Source of the DNA: Pullilachnospira sp963929535
GTDB lineage: Bacteria > Bacillota > Clostridia > Lachnospirales > Lachnospiraceae
Reading direction: 5' to 3'
Assembly: GCA_963929535.1 (NCBI GenBank)
Contig: CAWVIZ010000011.1
Span: forward strand, 62,001 to 126,000
Length of the DNA: 64,000 bases
In this document: positions 51,820 to 59,887 of the stretch, in pieces
Position numbering within the stretch: the stretch's first letter is position 1
How the letters are laid out: the number at the start of each line of letters is the position of its first letter
The notes under the pieces: model-generated
What the model was told of the DNA's origin: nothing
Database searches by the model: none
Seen by the model: the letters and a program-made list of their open reading frames with translations, nothing else
Translations under genes and position numbers: made by a program

Positions 51820-52780
51820 GATGCTGCATATTGTGAATCTTTATAAAAAATACGACTCTCTCCTGGCCCTGGATGGTCTGAACATGGAGATCAAAAAGGG
51901 GCAGCTCTACGGATTTGTAGGCCCCAACGGAGCGGGGAAGACCACCACGATCCGCATCGTGGCGGGACTTCTGCGTCCCACCGGCGGACAGGTATGGATC
52001 GATGGTATCCAGGTGGGAAAAGATGTGAAGCCTTTAAAGAGCAAGATCGGTTATGTGCCGGATTTTTTCGGAGTATATGACAATCTGACGGTGATGGAAT
52101 ACCTGGAGTTTTACGGCTCCGCCTATGGAATCACCGGAAAGGACAGCCGGAAGCGGGCCATGGAGGTGCTGGAACAGGTGGAGCTGCACGATCTGGAGGA
52201 CAGGTTTGTGGATGAGCTGTCCAGAGGCATGCAACAGAGACTCTGCCTGGCAAGGGCGCTGATCCACCGGCCCCAGCTCCTGGTAATGGACGAGCCGGCC
52301 TCCGGTCTGGATCCGGGAGCCCGCCGGATCTTCAAGGAGGTACTGAGGAATCTGCGCCAGGAGGGATATACGGTGCTGATCAGTTCCCATATCCTGTCGG
52401 AGCTGGCAGATATGTGTACCAATGTGGGGATCATCAATCAGGGAAAGATGGTCCTGCAGGGAGACATAGAGGATATCATGCTGTCCATTGATAATTCCAA
52501 TCCTATCCTGCTCACGGTATTTGGCGGTATGGAGAAGGCGGTGGCTCTTTTGCGGCGGCATCCGCTGGTCACCAGAGTGTCCATTGACAGAAACGTGATC
52601 TCCATTCTGTTTTCCGGAAGCAGGGAGGAGGAGGCGTTCCTGCTGAGAGAGATCATCCAGGAAGGCATCCTGGTTACCTCCTTTACCAGAGAGCACAACA
52701 GCCTGGAATCTGTATTCTTTAATCTGGTGGAACCGGAGAAAGGGGAAAGATATGAAAATAAATCCCGTTTTGGAAAATGA
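51812..52780 (+). CDS. ABC transporter ATP-binding protein (ABC-2 exporter type)
   Basis: ATPase of an ABC-2 type exporter. Walker A is GPNGAGKTTT near residue 38, the signature is LSRGMQQRLCLARAL, Walker B is LLVMDEPASGLDPG, and the H-loop is in ISSHILSELADM. After the ATPase domain, a C-terminal region of about 80 residues (MEKAVALLRRHPLVTRVSI) resembles the extension found in multidrug and antibiotic exporters. The start overlaps the preceding gene; ATG at 51812 or 51821 is possible. It overlaps the permease gene by 29 bases. It closely resembles ATPases of the BcrA/GldA kind. Confidence 0.9.
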   Translation: MDKMLHIVNLYKKYDSLLALDGLNMEIKKGQLYGFVGPNGAGKTTTIRIVAGLLRPTGGQVWIDGIQVGKDVKPLKSKIGYVPDFFGVYDNLTVMEYLEFYGSAYGITGKDSRKRAMEVLEQVELHDLEDRFVDELSRGMQQRLCLARALIHRPQLLVMDEPASGLDPGARRIFKEVLRNLRQEGYTVLISSHILSELADMCTNVGIINQGKMVLQGDIEDIMLSIDNSNPILLTVFGGMEKAVALLRRHPLVTRVSIDRNVISILFSGSREEEAFLLREIIQEGILVTSFTREHNSLESVFFNLVEPEKGERYENKSRFGK

Positions 52781-53624
52781 GATCAAACGCAATATGCGTT
52801 CCATTAAGGGATCCTGGATGATTCTGGGAGGAAATCTTCTGCTGTCCGCAGTGGCAGTGGTCACCTATTTCGGTATGGGAGGAAACAGGGAATATATGAC
52901 GGCGGGACAGTACCGGTTTCCAATCCAGTGCTATATGATGATGGCCTATGTGCTGTTCATTCTGATCTGCCTGCTGGTCCCGGGGATTGCAGGAGGTTCC
53001 ATTGCCATTGAGCGGGAGAGGAGGACTTTGGATATCCTTCTGACCACCCATTTGAGTCCCTGGCGGATCATCGTAGGAAAGCTGGAATCTTCCCTTTGTA
53101 CGATATTCATGCTGGCGCTGTCCTCCCTTCCTGTGGTATCTCTGATCCTGGTCTACGGTGGTATCGGCTTTGCGGACCTTCTGGCGCTGGTGGGAATCCT
53201 GCTGGTATCGGGAGTTTTTATCGGAAGCATCGGAGTGTTCTGCTCGGCTTTGTGCAGAAAGACCACCATGGCTGCGATCCTGTCCTATGTGATCGTTCTT
53301 TTCCTGACAGTGGGGACCATTGCTTTGATCGCGGTGATATACTTGGTACAGGAAACCCGGGCGATGAACCTGGACGTTTATCAGGCGCCGGACGTGGGAG
53401 CCTGGATCTATATTCTGTATCTGAATCCGCTGGTGATGTACTTCGGACTTCTGGGAGGCCAGGTGGGAAATGGCTATGAGCTGGTAAGAGTATGCGAATA
53501 TTTTGGAGATTACGGAAAAAATTTTGGCGTGGTCCACATGCTTCCCATAGCCGTTATTCTGCAGCTGGTCATGTCAGCCATACTGCTGGTGATCGCGGGG
53601 AAAAGGATCAATCCTCTGAAATAG
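52752..53624 (+). CDS. ABC-2 type transporter permease
   Basis: Membrane subunit of the exporter. About six TM segments are visible, for example ILGGNLLLSAVAVVTYF, MMMAYVLFILICLLVPGIA, IFMLALSSLPVVSLILVYG and LSYVIVLFLTVGTIALIAVI. A cytoplasmic loop with SIAIERERRTLDILLTTHL, typical of ABC-2 permeases, contacts the ATPase. 290 residues. GAAAGGGG lies upstream of the ATG. It overlaps the ATPase gene by 29 bases, which shows tight translational coupling. Related to GldF/CcmB-like permeases. The exported substrate is unknown. Confidence 0.87.
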   Translation: MKINPVLENEIKRNMRSIKGSWMILGGNLLLSAVAVVTYFGMGGNREYMTAGQYRFPIQCYMMMAYVLFILICLLVPGIAGGSIAIERERRTLDILLTTHLSPWRIIVGKLESSLCTIFMLALSSLPVVSLILVYGGIGFADLLALVGILLVSGVFIGSIGVFCSALCRKTTMAAILSYVIVLFLTVGTIALIAVIYLVQETRAMNLDVYQAPDVGAWIYILYLNPLVMYFGLLGGQVGNGYELVRVCEYFGDYGKNFGVVHMLPIAVILQLVMSAILLVIAGKRINPLK

Positions 53625-53679
53625 GGGAAGCAGTCCAGCCATCGGTAAAATGACGGGACAGATAAAGCGGGGGAATATC

Positions 53680-54597
53680 ATGAAAGACGGGAAAAGTAAG
53701 ATGGAAGAAACAGGAAAAACAAGCATGCGCTTCCGGGCAGGCTGCCGGGTGGGGATCGTCTGCTGCTCTGACGGACTGGGGAGCAGGCAGATGGCCCAGA
53801 CAGAAGCCCTTTGCCGGAAACTGAAAGCCCTGGGGATGGAGCCGGTGCTCAGCCCATATCTGGCAAGAGGAGATACCATTGCTTCCGCACCGGCCAGAGA
53901 GCGGGCCGGGATCCTTATGGAGTTCTACCGGGATCCGGATATCTGTGCCGTCTGCGATGTCAGCGGAGGAAATCTGGCGAATCAGGTGCTGGAGTACCTG
54001 GATTTTTCCGTAATCGGAAACAGCGGGAAGGAATTGTGGGGATACAGTGATCTGACAACACTTCTGAATGGAATACTGGCCAGGACAGGCAATTCCGGAT
54101 GGCTCTACCAGATGCGGAATCTGGCGGGGGAGTGCGGAGCGGAACAGGAAAAAAGATTCCGGGACTGGCTTGGGGGAAAGGAGGAAGCGATGCTTCCGGA
54201 TTCCTGGAGATTTCTCCAGGGCGGCGAGATGGAGGGGATCCTTGCAGGCGGGAATATCCGCTGTCTGCTGAAGCTGGCAGGAACCTGCTATTTCCCGGAG
54301 CTGGAAGGAAAGGTACTGTTTCTGGAAAGTCTGGGAGGGGGCCAGGGCGTGATCGCGTCCCTTCTGACACAGCTGCGGCAGATGAAGGCTTTCGAGAAGA
54401 TCAGGGGGCTGCTTCTGGGAACCTTTACGGAAATGGAAGAAAAACAGCAGCGGCCGCTGGTGGAACAACTGGTACTGGAAGCCGTGGGCAATCCGTCGCT
54501 TCCCGTGGCATGTACCCGGCAGGCAGGACATGGAGCGGATTCCAGGGCTCTGCATGTGGGGGCTTTTTTCCGGATTTCCGGGGAGGCAGAAGGCTGA
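53680..54597 (+). CDS. LD-carboxypeptidase, peptidase family S66
   Basis: Serine peptidase that removes the terminal D-residue from peptidoglycan tetrapeptides, or a self-immunity MccF-like relative. The nucleophile Ser123 is in LWGYSDLTTLL. The other triad residues are likely the Glu in LFLESLGGGQG and the His in AGHGADSRALHVG. No signal peptide is visible, so it is cytoplasmic. I chose ATG 53680 with GGGGG upstream; 53650 is an alternative. It lies 55 bases after the exporter genes, and may be part of that envelope-related response. Confidence 0.82.
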   Translation: MKDGKSKMEETGKTSMRFRAGCRVGIVCCSDGLGSRQMAQTEALCRKLKALGMEPVLSPYLARGDTIASAPARERAGILMEFYRDPDICAVCDVSGGNLANQVLEYLDFSVIGNSGKELWGYSDLTTLLNGILARTGNSGWLYQMRNLAGECGAEQEKRFRDWLGGKEEAMLPDSWRFLQGGEMEGILAGGNIRCLLKLAGTCYFPELEGKVLFLESLGGGQGVIASLLTQLRQMKAFEKIRGLLLGTFTEMEEKQQRPLVEQLVLEAVGNPSLPVACTRQAGHGADSRALHVGAFFRISGEAEG

Positions 54598-54678
54598 AAC
54601 AGATCCCTTTCAGAGAAACTCAGACAACTTCCGGGTTGGGTTTCTTTGACAGTTAGTTGAAAATAACCGAGTTTTGGT

Positions 54679-54707
54679 TTGTATCCCGGAAAAAAATGGG
54701 GTATAAT
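54679..54707 (+). promoter_or_regulatory. Promoter of the PHP-domain gene
   Basis: TTGTAT (54679-54684), 17 bases and TATAAT (54702-54707) precede the gene start by 36 bases. Confidence 0.75.
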
Positions 54708-54743
54708 ACAAGTATCAAAAGACAAATCAAAGAAGGTGAGAAA

Positions 54744-55532
54744 ATGAAGTTCGATATGCACTGTCACACCAAGGAAGGTTCCATGGATGGCAAGGTCATG
54801 ATAGAGGAATATATCTGTGCGCTGAAGGAAAAGGGGTTTGGCGGCATGCTGGTATCGGATCATAATTCCTATGACGGTTACCGGGAGTGGAGGGATTCCA
54901 TTAAGGGGAAGACCCATACGGATTTTGTGGTGCTGAAGGGAGTGGAGTACGATACCATTGACTGCGGACATATGCTGGTGATCATGCCGGAGGGAGTAAA
55001 GCTGAAGCTGCTGGAGCTTCGGGGGCTTCCGGCCCAGATCCTGATCATGACAGTGCATCACTATGGCGGGATCGTAGGCCCGGCTCACCCTTATGGGGAG
55101 AAGTATCTCAGTCTGATCAAGACACAGGCCAGGAAGAAGTTTCATGAAGAGCGGGTAAAAAGTCTGATGAATCAATTTGACTTTGTGGAAATTTTCAATG
55201 CCTGTGAGTCGGAGGAGTCCAACGAGAAGGCCAGACAGCTGGCCAGAATGTATCATAAACCGGGGTTTGGAGGCAGTGATGCCCACCGCCCGGACTGTGT
55301 GGGAATGGGATATACCAGACTTCCGGATGACATCCGCTGTGAATCGGATCTGATCCGGTATGTGAAAAGCACTCCCTTCATCCAGTGCGGAGGTACCAGA
55401 TACGAAAGGACCACCAAGGATAAGCTGGGAAAGTTTAACCGGGTGCTGGTGGAGTCCTTTTACGTTTATAATAAAGGCGGAGAGCGGTTCCGCAGAAGAA
55501 AACGGGAAAAGGAGCTGGAGAATCTTCATTGA
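54744..55532 (+). CDS. PHP-domain phosphoesterase
   Basis: Metal-dependent phosphoesterase of the PHP family (related to YciV/TrpH and histidinol phosphatase). The metal ligands sit in MHCHTKEGSMDG at the N-terminus, LVSDHNSYDGY, KGVEYDTIDCGHML, GGIVGPAHPYG and GGSDAHRPDCVG. The start at 54744 has GAAGGTGAG upstream; an ATG at 54657 would run through the promoter. 262 residues. It is a single-gene unit. Which phosphate ester it hydrolyses is unknown; RNA or nucleotide phosphates are possible. Confidence 0.85.
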   Translation: MKFDMHCHTKEGSMDGKVMIEEYICALKEKGFGGMLVSDHNSYDGYREWRDSIKGKTHTDFVVLKGVEYDTIDCGHMLVIMPEGVKLKLLELRGLPAQILIMTVHHYGGIVGPAHPYGEKYLSLIKTQARKKFHEERVKSLMNQFDFVEIFNACESEESNEKARQLARMYHKPGFGGSDAHRPDCVGMGYTRLPDDIRCESDLIRYVKSTPFIQCGGTRYERTTKDKLGKFNRVLVESFYVYNKGGERFRRRKREKELENLH

Positions 55533-55555
55533 GGAAACGGGAATGTAATGCAGGG

Positions 55556-55650
55556 CTCGGGAATCTGTGGGAAGATCCGTTATTTCGGCAGGAAAGACAT
55601 GCCGGATCGTGAAAACAACGGTTATTTCCCGGGGATTCCCGAGTTTTTTT
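55556..55650 (+). terminator. Structured region ending in a terminator, after the PHP gene
   Basis: CTCGGGAATC (55556-55565) pairs with GATTCCCGAG (55634-55643), followed by seven T. Inside, GATCCG/CGGATC (55574-55608) and CGGCA/TGCCG form an inner hairpin. It is much longer than an ordinary terminator and lies before the lysC promoter, so it is probably the end of the PHP transcript. I find no lysine riboswitch core. Confidence 0.6.
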
Positions 55651-55660
55651 GGGAAAACAG

Positions 55661-55690
55661 TTGGCAATAGGAAAGGTTTTGGTATATAAT
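55661..55690 (+). promoter_or_regulatory. Promoter of lysC
   Basis: TTGGCA (55661-55666), 18 bases and TATAAT (55685-55690) lie 36 bases before lysC. The transcript leader is too short for a riboswitch. Confidence 0.75.
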
Positions 55691-55725
55691 CGGGGGGAAA
55701 ACGGGTATGGAGACAGGAGGACGTT

Positions 55726-57045
55726 ATGAAAAAAGTTGTGAAATTCGGAGGAAGCTCTCTGGCAAGCGCAGAGCAGTTCAAAAAGGTAGGAGATATCATC
55801 CGTTCAGATGAGGGGCGGAGATATGTGGTACCCTCCGCCCCCGGCAAGAGATATGATGCGGATATAAAGGTGACGGATATGCTGTACGACTGTTATCGGA
55901 CAGCGAATGCCGGTGAGAATATTGATAAAAAGCTGTTCCTGATCCAGAAGAGATATCAGGAGATCATTGAGGGACTGAAGCTGAACCTTTCCCTGGAAGA
56001 GGAGTTTTCTGTCATTCGTGAAGCGTTTCTGAACCAGGCGGGAGAGGACTACGCAGCCTCCCGGGGGGAGTATCTCAACGGAATCATTATGGCAGAGTAT
56101 CTTGGTTATGAGTTCCTGGATTCTGCAGAGTATATCTTTTTTGATGAGAAGGGAAACCTGGATCTGGAGCGTACGGATGCGTGTCTGGGAGCAAAGCTGA
56201 AGGAGACGGAGCGGGCAGTGATCCCCGGGTTTTACGGATCTTCTTTTGATGGAAAGGTGAAGACCTTTTCCAGGGGAGGTTCTGATGTGACAGGATCTAT
56301 TGTGGCCCGGGCCGTGCAGGCAGATATCTATGAGAACTGGACGGATGTATCGGGATTTCTGGTGACGGATCCCAGGATCGTGGATAATCCGGCAGTGATC
56401 TCCACCATTACCTATAAGGAACTGAGAGAACTGTCCTATATGGGTGCCACGGTGCTTCATGAGGATGCCATTTTCCCCATCCGGAAGGAGGGGATCCCCA
56501 TCAATATCCGGAACACCAACCGCCCTCTGGATCCCGGTACCATGATCGTGGAAAGCACCTGCAATAAACCCAAATATACCATTACCGGTATTGCCGGAAA
56601 AAAGGGATTCGCTTCTATTAATATTGAAAAGGATATGATGAACGCGGAGATCGGATTCGGCCGGAAGGTACTGCAGGTATTTGAAGATAACGATCTTTCC
56701 TTTGAGCATATGCCCTCCGGTATTGATACCATGACGGTGTATGTGCATCAGCACGAATTTGAGGATAAGGAGCAGAATATTATTGCGGGGATCCATCGGG
56801 CAGTGAATCCGGATTTTATTGATCTGGAATCCGATCTGGCGCTGATTGCCGTGGTGGGACGCGGTATGCGCAGAAACAGAGGGACTGCGGGCAGGATCTT
56901 TTCCGCGCTGGCCCATGCCCATGTAAATGTGAAGATGATCGATCAGGGTTCCAGCGAGATGAATATCATTATTGGTGTGGAAAACAGGGATTTTGAGACG
57001 GCGATCCGGGCAATCTATGATATTTTTGTGATGGCGCAGTTATAA
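55726..57045 (+). CDS. lysC: Aspartate kinase
   Basis: First step of the aspartate pathway to lysine, threonine and methionine. The kinase domain begins VVKFGGSSLASAEQFKKV. FSRGGSDVTGSIVARAVQA and ENWTDVSGFLVTDPRIV are catalytic and substrate-binding. Two ACT domains occupy the C-terminus (ITGIAGKKGFASINIEKDM, and ALIAVVGRGMRRNRGTAGRI), the basis of feedback inhibition. 439 residues, of the ThrA/LysC long type. AGGAGG lies upstream of the ATG. Single-gene unit between its own promoter and the next promoter. Confidence 0.95.
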   Translation: MKKVVKFGGSSLASAEQFKKVGDIIRSDEGRRYVVPSAPGKRYDADIKVTDMLYDCYRTANAGENIDKKLFLIQKRYQEIIEGLKLNLSLEEEFSVIREAFLNQAGEDYAASRGEYLNGIIMAEYLGYEFLDSAEYIFFDEKGNLDLERTDACLGAKLKETERAVIPGFYGSSFDGKVKTFSRGGSDVTGSIVARAVQADIYENWTDVSGFLVTDPRIVDNPAVISTITYKELRELSYMGATVLHEDAIFPIRKEGIPINIRNTNRPLDPGTMIVESTCNKPKYTITGIAGKKGFASINIEKDMMNAEIGFGRKVLQVFEDNDLSFEHMPSGIDTMTVYVHQHEFEDKEQNIIAGIHRAVNPDFIDLESDLALIAVVGRGMRRNRGTAGRIFSALAHAHVNVKMIDQGSSEMNIIIGVENRDFETAIRAIYDIFVMAQL

Positions 57046-57108
57046 AGGGCGCAAAAGGGGAGTATCTGTTTGCACGGTAAAAGGAACCGTTGGGCTGAGT
57101 CTTGGGAA

Positions 57109-57138
57109 TTGACGGGGCGGAGGATATCGTGTTATAAT
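57109..57138 (+). promoter_or_regulatory. Promoter of the lipoprotein gene
   Basis: TTGACG (57109-57114), an 18-base spacer and TATAAT (57133-57138) precede the lipoprotein gene by about 80 bases. The leader has GTAAC twice (57164 and 57173 regions). Confidence 0.7.
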
Positions 57139-57218
57139 GTGAAACAAAGTTGCAATGAATTTGTAACAGATGGTAACAATTAAGACCGAATATGTTTACT
57201 TGAAAAGGGGTAATGATG

Positions 57219-58013
57219 ATGAGACGGATAACGAAAGGTTTGCTGGCAGGCATGATGTTCTGCTGTATGCCTTTGCTGGCTGGATGTTCCGTGGGAGAGA
57301 CGCTGGGGATCCTTTGGAACAGCGATACGGAAAGTGAGACGCAGGAGGCGGAGGCAGCGGCAGAAAAGGGGGATGCCGCAGTAGTGGATGAGAAGGTGGA
57401 GGTTCCCACGATCACCACCGACGTGGGAGATCCGGTGGAGTATGGGCTGAACGCGGAGGCAAAGCCCATCACAGTGGAAGCTTCTGTGGAGGATGGAGGA
57501 ACGCTTACCTATCAGTGGTATGCCAATAATGTGGATTCCAACGGAGGCGGAACTTTGCTGGAAGGTGAGACAGAGGCATCCTTTACGCCGCCCACCGCGG
57601 AACCCGGGACAGTGTACTATTATGTGGTGGTCACCAATACCGTGGATAACGCTATTCAGCTGGTCACCAGCAGCACCAAGTCCGTAACGGTGACAGAGGA
57701 GCCGGCTGCCAGTGAGGAAGCTTCTGATGAGGGAAGTGAGGAATCATCCGATACGGGAAGCAGCGAGACGGCAGGAACCTGGCGGGAAACAGACAGCGGC
57801 TGGTGGTACGAGCATCAGGACGGAAGCTATACCAAGGATGGCTGGGAGCAGATCGACGGCAAATGGTACGCCTTTGACGAGGATGGTTATATGCGTACCG
57901 GATGGTTCCAGGACGGTGATAAGTGGTATTATCTGAACAGCGATGGAAGCATGGCCACGGATACGGATGTGGAGGGCTATCATCTGGGATCTGACGGTGT
58001 GATGGAAGAATAG
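57219..58013 (+). CDS. Lipoprotein with Ig-like domain and cell-wall-binding repeats
   Basis: Exported lipoprotein: signal peptide ending LLAGCSVG (lipid-modified Cys). An acidic spacer follows, then an Ig-like domain at about residues 75-165 (GTLTYQWYANNVDSNGGG, YYYVVVTNTVDNAIQL), a Ser/Glu-rich linker, and two or three choline-binding-type GW repeats (GWWYEHQDGSYTKDGWEQID, KWYAFDEDGYMRTGWFQDGD). Three ATGs in a row start the gene; the last, 57219, has the best spacing to AAAAGGGG. It would anchor by lipid at one end and bind wall polymers at the other. Partners are unknown. Confidence 0.82.
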   Translation: MRRITKGLLAGMMFCCMPLLAGCSVGETLGILWNSDTESETQEAEAAAEKGDAAVVDEKVEVPTITTDVGDPVEYGLNAEAKPITVEASVEDGGTLTYQWYANNVDSNGGGTLLEGETEASFTPPTAEPGTVYYYVVVTNTVDNAIQLVTSSTKSVTVTEEPAASEEASDEGSEESSDTGSSETAGTWRETDSGWWYEHQDGSYTKDGWEQIDGKWYAFDEDGYMRTGWFQDGDKWYYLNSDGSMATDTDVEGYHLGSDGVMEE

Positions 58014-58118
58014 GAAAATCGAAAGACATCCAAGCCAGGATTGGATCATGGAGGGCAGGGCGCTGCTGCCGCAAAGATACAGGCAGGCTGCAGCTGGCCT
58101 GCGGACAGCAACATACAG

Positions 58119-58149
58119 ACGGGCCGGGGAGGATTTCCCCGGCCCGTTT
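58119..58149 (+). terminator. Terminator-like hairpin before plsX
   Basis: ACGGGCCGGGGA, a GGAT loop and TTCCCCGGCCCGT form a very stable stem. It follows the lipoprotein gene by 105 bases and has only a short T-run. Confidence 0.65.
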
Positions 58150-58153
58150 GCGC

Positions 58154-58182
58154 TTGCATTTTCCGGCAATGTCTAGTATCAT
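58154..58182 (+). promoter_or_regulatory. Promoter of plsX
   Basis: TTGCAT (58154-58159), 17 bases and TATCAT (58177-58182) lie 33 bases before plsX. I see no clear FapR operator. Confidence 0.6.
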
Positions 58183-58215
58183 TAGTATAGTTTACGGAGA
58201 AAGAAAGGGAAAATC

Positions 58216-59220
58216 ATGAGTGAATGGATAAAAGTGGCAGTGGATGCCATGGGCGGAGACTACGCACCTCAGGAGCCGGTAAAAGGTGCGGTGGCCGCAG
58301 TGAATGACAGCCAGGAAGTATTTATATATCTGGTGGGCCGCCAGGAAGAGATCCAGCGGGAGCTGGACAAGTATACTTATCCCAAAGACAGGATCCAGGT
58401 GGTTCCGGCGGAGGAAGTGATCGAGACGGGAGAGCCTCCTGTGAAAGCTATTCAGAAAAAGAAGAATTCATCCCTGGTGGTGGCGCTGAAGCTGGTGCGC
58501 CAGGGTGAAGCATCGGCCTTTGTATCCTGCGGCAGCACAGGGGCAGTCCTGGTGGGCGGACAGGTATTGGTGGGAAAGATCCGGGGCGTGGAACGGGCGC
58601 CTCTGGCGCCCCTGATCCCTACAGCCAAGGGCGTATCCCTTCTCATTGACTGCGGGGCAAATGTGGATGCCAGATCTTCCCATCTGGTACAGTTTGCCAA
58701 AATGGGTTCCATCTATATGGAGAATGTGATGGGCATCAAGAATCCCCGGGTGGGGTTGGTGAACATTGGCGCGGAGGAGGAAAAGGGAAACGCGCTGGTG
58801 AAGGAGACTTTCCCGCTGCTGAAGGAATGCCCGGATATCAATTTTATCGGCAACGTGGAGGCCAGGGATATTCCCAAGGGTGTCTGCGATGTGATCGTCT
58901 GTGAGGCATTTGTGGGAAATGTGATCTTAAAGCTGTATGAAGGCGTGGGGGCCACTCTGATCTCCAAGGTAAAGGAGGGAATGATGACGTCTCTTCGGAG
59001 CAAGGTGGGCGCTCTGCTGGTAAAGCCTGCCCTCAAGAGTACGCTGAAGTCCTTTGATGCCAGCCAGTACGGCGGAGCCCCCCTTCTGGGGCTGAAAGGG
59101 CTGGTGGTGAAAAGCCACGGCAGTTCAAAGTCGGGTGAGATCCGAAATTCCATCCTGCAGTGCATTACCTTTACCAGGGAAGATATCTGCGGAAAAATCC
59201 GGGATCACATTACAGGATAA
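58216..59220 (+). CDS. plsX: Phosphate acyltransferase PlsX
   Basis: Converts acyl-ACP to acyl-phosphate for phospholipid synthesis. Family features: KVAVDAMGGDYAPQEPVKGA at the N-terminus, SCGSTGAVLVGGQVLVGKI, LIDCGANVDARSSHLVQFA, and VVCEAFVGNVILKLYEG-like sequence with NVILKLYEG. GAPLLGLKGLVVKSHGSS is near the C-terminus. 334 residues, normal. It heads plsX-acpP-rnc-smc, a common Firmicute cluster. Confidence 0.95.
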   Translation: MSEWIKVAVDAMGGDYAPQEPVKGAVAAVNDSQEVFIYLVGRQEEIQRELDKYTYPKDRIQVVPAEEVIETGEPPVKAIQKKKNSSLVVALKLVRQGEASAFVSCGSTGAVLVGGQVLVGKIRGVERAPLAPLIPTAKGVSLLIDCGANVDARSSHLVQFAKMGSIYMENVMGIKNPRVGLVNIGAEEEKGNALVKETFPLLKECPDINFIGNVEARDIPKGVCDVIVCEAFVGNVILKLYEGVGATLISKVKEGMMTSLRSKVGALLVKPALKSTLKSFDASQYGGAPLLGLKGLVVKSHGSSKSGEIRNSILQCITFTREDICGKIRDHITG

Positions 59221-59479
59221 TTATCTGCAGCAGTCAGGCCATCACCAAAAGGATACAGCGGGCCGCCCGTAAAACCCAAGACAGGGACAGCTGCGGATAG
59301 CCGGCACAGCCGCGTGTCTGAGGCCGGATGGAGGGACTGCGGATTTTCAGAGATATCCCCGGGAACGGAGACCGCACTGCGGCGGAGCGGAAGGTGTTGT
59401 TTATGCGGCCCGCTGCAGGCGGGGGATTCTGCGAAGCGGGATTCTTTCTTGACCAGAGAAAAACAGAGGAGGCAAAGTA

Positions 59480-59710
59480 ATGGAACTGGAAAAATTACAG
59501 GCGATTATTGCGGATGTGCTGAACGTGGACGCCTCGGAGGTGACCATGGACACCACGTTTGTGGACGATCTGGGGGCGGATTCCCTGGATGTGTTCCAGA
59601 TCCTGATGGGTGTGGAAGAGGAATTCGATATAGAGATCGATCAGGAAGCCGCAGAGAGTATCGTGTCAGTGGGAGATGCGGTGCAGGAGATCCGGAACAG
59701 GATCGGATAG
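59480..59710 (+). CDS. acpP: Acyl carrier protein
   Basis: Small acidic carrier of fatty acyl chains. Ser35 in LGADSLDVFQILMGVEEEF is the site for the 4'-phosphopantetheine arm. 76 residues, normal. GGAGG lies seven bases upstream of the ATG. The 259-base gap before it has no recognised feature; the genes after it are rnc and smc. Confidence 0.95.
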   Translation: MELEKLQAIIADVLNVDASEVTMDTTFVDDLGADSLDVFQILMGVEEEFDIEIDQEAAESIVSVGDAVQEIRNRIG

Positions 59711-59715
59711 GCTAC

Positions 59716-59769
59716 GGCGCCGTGTGCCGGCGGCACACAGCGCCGCCAAATGGACATGCAAGCATGTCC
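59716..59769. repeat. REP-like double hairpin after acpP
   Basis: GGCGC-C-GTGTGCC-GGC-GGCACAC-A-GCGCC (59716-59744) has the same stem core as the two hairpins at 22897 and 22948, with a different loop. GGACATG-CAAG-CATGTCC (59752-59769) follows directly. Confidence 0.65.
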
Positions 59770-59818
59770 GCTTGGCTCGTTGCCCGCAGGAATAAAAAGC
59801 GGACCTGCCGCGAGAGTT

Positions 59819-59849
59819 AAAGACTCCGCTCTTTTGCAGCGGGGTCTTT
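59819..59849 (+). terminator. Hairpin between acpP and rnc
   Basis: AAAGACTCCGCT pairs over 12 positions with AGCGGGGTCTTT, one of them a G-T pair. The T-run is short, so it may reduce rather than stop transcription into rnc. Confidence 0.6.
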
Positions 59850-59887
59850 GACTGCGGAAAGGGGAGGCGCAAAGAAAAGGAGTATAT

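Noticed and set aside
55533..55725. Lysine riboswitch before lysC
   Set aside because: The region is too short, lacks the lysine-box core, and the lysC promoter lies after the folded part.
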